From CAYQJV01 sp964417925 (lineage in GTDB: Bacteria; Hydrothermota; Tepidihabitantia; B3-TA06; CAYQJV01), in contig CAYQJV010000032.1 of the NCBI GenBank assembly GCA_964417925.1, forward strand, positions 1-18,871: a stretch of 18,871 bases of DNA. Direction: 5' to 3'. Within the stretch, counting starts at the first letter, position 1. Each line of letters begins with the position of its first letter. Positions 16,337 to 18,871 of the stretch are shown here, piece by piece. The position numbers and the translations under genes were made by a program. Below the pieces are notes generated by a model, which was given only the letters and a program-made list of their open reading frames with translations, was not told where the DNA came from and made no database searches.

Positions 16337-17241
16337 GGCCTTTCTATTGTAATTATCTCACCTTCTTCAATTTCGGATAACACCCTAATATTACCTTTTA
16401 TTTTTGCGAATACATTAACTTCCTCTTCTGCTATTATTTCCTTCCCCTTTGATTTCGGAGTCTTACCAAAAAATATACATATAGAAGACTCCTCCACCCA
16501 AAATCCTATCTCTCCCTTTTTCACCGCCTCCCTTGGATTCTCCGGAGGTATCTCTATATTGTCTACTTTAAAATAAACTATATCTCCCCATTTTTTTGCC
16601 TTCCCTGTAATTGGTAAGGCATCAACTATCTTTTTTACAGTAATAGGATTTTCATATGTAAGCTCTGCCTTTACTCTACCTATGTTTTTTGATTTAACTA
16701 CAATATTCCCGGTGATCCGTGTAATGGTTCCAAACTCTTTACCTGATATGTGAAGCAAAGGATAGGCTTTATCTTTCCAAAAAAGAGCAAAAAATTCGGT
16801 CTCTACTTCTGCTCTAACAACATCTGCTATAAAACTAAATGTCTCACCTGTATCAAGGGTCTGCCTCACCCTGCACTCCAGATGCCCCATACTCTCTTTT
16901 ACCCTTGGGGCTCCAACCTTTTTTGAAGGTACATAGGTTATACCCTTTACTTGGGTTTTATCCACCTTTTTCCCTGACTTTGTTCCTACATACCATACGG
17001 TTCTTAAAAGTCTGACCCCAGGGATATTGATCACAAATTCGCCGGTTTCCCTTATGTTTTTAGCAGTAAGATGGTCTTTTTCGAGAGCTACCAGCACCAT
17101 TGGAGGGTCTTCACTCAAAGGTGTAACCCATGCTACAGCACACGCATTAGGTTTACCTTCCAAAGAGATGGAAGTAAGGATAAAGGTATGCATCGGATGC
17201 AATATCTTGTAAAATTCATCCTCTATGGTCTTTCTACCCAT
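16333..17241 (-). CDS. Flavin reductase domain fused to TM1367-like cyclophilin-like domain
   Basis: A 302-residue two-domain protein. Residues of about 1-175 are a flavin-reductase-like FMN-binding split barrel (HTFILTSISLEGKPNACAVAW, then PPMVLVALEKDHLTAKNIRETGEFVINIP), the family of ferric-reductase-like and NAD(P)H:FMN oxidoreductases. Residues of about 188-300 match the Cyclophil_like family (PF04126, structure TM1367 of Thermotoga): KKWGDIVYFKV, ENPREAVKKGEIGFWVE and ICIFFGKTPKS, then a closing strand pair. That domain has a cyclophilin-like barrel of unknown function. It appears to be a real fusion, as the frame is continuous with no internal ribosome binding site. It has no Shine-Dalgarno sequence, and its promoter lies so close that the mRNA should begin at or near the ATG. 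It ends tail-to-tail with the transaldolase, with no terminator. Confidence 0.85.
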   Translation of the reverse strand: MGRKTIEDEFYKILHPMHTFILTSISLEGKPNACAVAWVTPLSEDPPMVLVALEKDHLTAKNIRETGEFVINIPGVRLLRTVWYVGTKSGKKVDKTQVKGITYVPSKKVGAPRVKESMGHLECRVRQTLDTGETFSFIADVVRAEVETEFFALFWKDKAYPLLHISGKEFGTITRITGNIVVKSKNIGRVKAELTYENPITVKKIVDALPITGKAKKWGDIVYFKVDNIEIPPENPREAVKKGEIGFWVEESSICIFFGKTPKSKGKEIIAEEEVNVFAKIKGNIRVLSEIEEGEIITIERP

Positions 17242-17249
17242 AGGTATAA

Positions 17250-17277
17250 AGTATATTCAAATTTTTGTATAAGTCAA
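17250..17277 (-). promoter_or_regulatory. Promoter giving a leaderless mRNA for the flavin reductase fusion
   Basis: On the minus strand TTGACT (17277-17272), 16-bp spacer, TATACT (17255-17250). Only eight bases separate the -10 from ATG 17241, and the A of that ATG is the best-placed purine for +1. No Shine-Dalgarno sequence fits in the gap. Confidence 0.75.
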
Positions 17278-17321
17278 GTTTTGTATTTATGAAATTTCCT
17301 GCATTTTCTTATTTTTTAAAC

Positions 17322-18401
17322 TTAATACAGGTGAGACAATAAATGTAAATTACCCACTTTTACATTCTCCATTCCGTATTCCCTTGCTATCTCTACTGCT
17401 CTTTGAGCGTGTCTTCGAGATGTAGTGGGTAAATCCTTCATGTAGAATGTTGGATAAAAGGCAAGAAAACTCCATGGAATTTTTTTATCTATCTTAGAGA
17501 GAAATTTTGCCATTTCCCTTATCTCCTTTTCATCTATATATCCTGGAACAAGTAAAGTAGAGACCACGAGTACTGGAATTTTTCTTCTCTTTTCAAGAAA
17601 TAAAGCACAGTACTCAATATTTTCAAGGGTATTTCTATTATCGGCTCCACACAATGCATAGTGAAGGGAAGGAGTGATCGCTTTAAAATCTATCTTAAGT
17701 ATTCCTCCACTTTCAAGAGAGAGTTCTAACATTCTCTTGATATAGAATTTATTCGCAGATCCATTTGTCTCCCAGCATATTCTAAAAATTCTTTTTACCT
17801 TTTTTAGTATCGCTTCAGAAAGGTTTAGTGCAAAATTTATAGAAGGGGTTGGATCCCCTCCAAAGAAACATATACATGCGGTATCTTCATCAATTTTACT
17901 TATTACGTCTTCAATCGTATAGAGCCTTGCATAAGGTTCTTTGAAATGCCAGTTCTGACAATACAGGCAGTTAAAAGTGCAATTTCTGAAAAATACTGCA
18001 AGATTTTTGTATCCATATTCAGGCCCCGGAGTATAAGAATATTCAGGATATCCCTTTCCCTCTGCAGCACACACCCATGAAGCAACACAGTTCGTGGGCA
18101 GAGCATCATGATAGAATTCAAGAAAAGTTTCATTTTCAAAACGTTTTAACCTGTTATCCTCAATTCTTATAAGGCCACAGTATCCCACATCCCTTATCCT
18201 ACAATCATTCACACATTGACCACAGATTTCACCTTTTTGAGGCCTCACAACGGGCAAATTAAAATCCTTTCGCGTTATTCTGTGTACATTTTCAATGCAC
18301 TCTTTTATATCATTAAAGTGATGAACTATACAGTCCTTACAATATCCTGGATACTTTGCTATTAAAGAACTCTTTTTTCCACAATACCCACATACTGCCA
18401 T
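17322..18401 (-). CDS. Radical SAM protein, COG1180 / AmmeMemoRadiSam-like, with N-terminal zinc ribbon
   Basis: A 359-residue radical SAM enzyme related to pyruvate-formate-lyase-activase-like proteins (COG1180). The SAM cluster motif is CTFNCLYC (C141, C145, C148), followed by CFFGGDPTPS, the glycine-rich SAM contact, and WETNGSAN. Residues 60-76 (CGQCVNDCRIRDVGYCG) match the Cys-rich segment found before the barrel in the AmmeMemoRadiSam radical SAM branch. Two further pairs, C4/C7 and C21/C24, look like a small zinc ribbon added at the N-terminus; C105 and C111 are also available for metal. No AmmeMemo partner genes (AMMECR1, MEMO) are next to it and no glycyl radical enzyme is present, so the substrate is unknown. 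It has no ribosome binding site, and a TATAAT sits five bases before the ATG. Confidence 0.82.
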   Translation of the reverse strand: MAVCGYCGKKSSLIAKYPGYCKDCIVHHFNDIKECIENVHRITRKDFNLPVVRPQKGEICGQCVNDCRIRDVGYCGLIRIEDNRLKRFENETFLEFYHDALPTNCVASWVCAAEGKGYPEYSYTPGPEYGYKNLAVFFRNCTFNCLYCQNWHFKEPYARLYTIEDVISKIDEDTACICFFGGDPTPSINFALNLSEAILKKVKRIFRICWETNGSANKFYIKRMLELSLESGGILKIDFKAITPSLHYALCGADNRNTLENIEYCALFLEKRRKIPVLVVSTLLVPGYIDEKEIREMAKFLSKIDKKIPWSFLAFYPTFYMKDLPTTSRRHAQRAVEIAREYGMENVKVGNLHLLSHLY

Positions 18402-18406
18402 GTAAA

Positions 18407-18434
18407 ATTATATTCCCATTATAAAAAATTACAA
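18407..18434 (-). promoter_or_regulatory. Promoter giving a leaderless mRNA for the radical SAM gene
   Basis: On the minus strand TTGTAA (18434-18429), 16-bp spacer, TATAAT (18412-18407), ending five bases before ATG 18401. A second TATAAT lies at 18423-18418 without a good -35. With the first, the transcript would start at the ATG itself; with the second, the leader would be about nine bases. Neither leaves room for a ribosome binding site. Confidence 0.5.
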
Positions 18435-18686
18435 AATCTTAAAACACTTCAAAAATTAGTTTCTCGGGCAAGATAACTGTGATATTTTCTAAAAAGTTCC
18501 AGAAAGATATTGACCTGATAAAGAGGGGAAAATGAGTAGGATAAAGATTGAGTTATAAAAATTACTGTAGGAAAAAGAGAATAAAATGTCCTTCACAATC
18601 TATGATGGTAAAGATAACAAGGCACTTAAAGGATGGGAGTATACAATCGTAATATTTAGAGAACCGGGGGAAGATGAGATACAGTC

Positions 18687-18709
18687 AAAATGTTATGGAA
18701 TTCTACATT
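18687..18709 (+). repeat. 23-bp element, copy 2, at the promoter of the edge gene
   Basis: Identical to 10226-10248, with the same AATGT-N11-ACATT dyad. It ends three bases before the -35 box TTGACA. In both copies the bases CTTG follow the element after two differing bases, so similarity slightly exceeds 23 bp. Confidence 0.7.
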
Positions 18710-18712
18710 TTC

Positions 18713-18742
18713 TTGACAAAAAAAAAAACAGATGGATATAAT
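18713..18742 (+). promoter_or_regulatory. Strong promoter of the gene at the right edge
   Basis: Consensus TTGACA (18713-18718), an 18-bp A-rich spacer, and consensus TATAAT (18737-18742). The transcript would start near 18749 and carry a leader of about 70 bases with a small hairpin before the ribosome binding site AAAGGAGGTG. Confidence 0.75.
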
Positions 18743-18817
18743 TTTAATGGAAAGAATGGGTGATTACCTTTAAATCAAGAAAATTTCTGCCCTTATGGGC
18801 AGGGAAAGGAGGTGGAG

Positions 18818-18871
18818 ATGGCGGTACATTCTGTAAAGTCAAGTGAGTGGGATAAACTAACGAAATATCTT
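18818..18871 (+). CDS. Start of an unidentified gene, cut by the window edge
   Basis: ATG 18818 follows a strong ribosome binding site (AAAGGAGGTG, from 18805) and a consensus promoter. Only 18 codons are visible, MAVHSVKSSEWDKLTKYL, with no stop. This is too little to identify the protein. The shared upstream element with the formate dehydrogenase operon suggests co-regulation, so a redox or one-carbon role is possible but unproven. Confidence 0.7.
   Translation, partial: MAVHSVKSSEWDKLTKYL

Larger units (their letters stand above)
18402..18817. other. Intergenic region left of the gene at the right edge
   Basis: It contains two divergent promoters and the second copy of the 23-bp element. 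I find no convincing gene. A 51-codon frame (18586-18741, MSFTIYDGKDNKALKG...) runs through the element and ends inside the -10 box, so it cannot be served by the strong promoter. A frame at 18470-18535 reads KITVIFSKKFQKDIDLIKRGK and stops; it resembles the N-terminus of RelE/YafQ-type toxins. Together these could be a decayed small gene. The leader of the edge gene carries a small hairpin, CTGCCC/GGGCAG with a TTAT loop (18787-18802). Confidence 0.5.

Noticed and set aside
18586..18741. 51-codon ORF spanning the second 23-bp element as a functional gene
   Set aside because: No good ribosome binding site, it ends within the -10 of a consensus promoter, and its overlap with the exact repeat is better explained by regulatory DNA or a decayed gene.
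1..18871. CRISPR arrays, tRNA/rRNA genes, transposons
   Set aside because: No regularly spaced repeats, no cloverleaf-like segment and no transposase-like ORF were found; the only exact long repeat seen is the 23-bp element.

Overview
The window is AT-rich bacterial DNA carrying 14 complete protein genes, the first codons of a fifteenth, no RNA genes and no insertion sequences. The secreted gingipain-like (C25) protein with a type IX secretion (T9SS) C-terminal sorting domain points to the FCB side of the bacterial tree. The Lys/Glu/Ile-rich proteins, very tight gene packing, NuoG/NuoF-type formate dehydrogenase and apparently leaderless genes fit an anaerobic, perhaps thermophilic, uncultured lineage such as candidate division WOR-3 or a relative. 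That placement is inference; no rRNA is present.

Region 1 (54-6662, + strand) reads as one compact operon. It holds a FAD-dependent amine/amino-acid oxidase-like protein, a gamma-carbonic-anhydrase-like protein, a lipoprotein joining TPR repeats to a periplasmic-binding domain (LpoA-like), a two-TM small protein, then pyrR, pyrB and pyrC, and a GYD-domain protein. Genes overlap or nearly touch. Several starts are non-ATG: GTG for the lipoprotein and pyrR, TTG for pyrC, and pyrB has no ATG/GTG/TTG start at all and probably begins at ATA. A strong hairpin at 6640-6662 closes the operon.

Region 2 (9958 down to 6666, - strand) holds a divergent ATP-type PEP carboxykinase whose stop overlaps the start of the C25/T9SS protein.

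Region 3 (10226-16336, + strand) starts at a near-perfect sigma70-type promoter. It encodes an unusual formate dehydrogenase: a GltD-like FAD/NAD(P)H subunit with a NuoF-type 4Fe-4S domain at its N-terminus, and a catalytic subunit with a NuoG-like Fe-S N-terminus and an active-site Cys. A polytopic membrane protein of unknown function and a short transaldolase follow.

Region 4 (16333-18401, - strand) holds a flavin reductase fused to a TM1367-like cyclophilin-like domain, and a radical SAM protein related to the COG1180/AmmeMemoRadiSam group. Both have promoters so close to the ATG that their mRNAs should be leaderless.

The most notable non-coding signal is an exact 23-bp element that occurs twice, at 10226-10248 and 18687-18709. 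Each copy lies directly against the -35 box of a strong promoter, one for the formate dehydrogenase operon and one for the gene entering at the right edge. This suggests a shared regulator.
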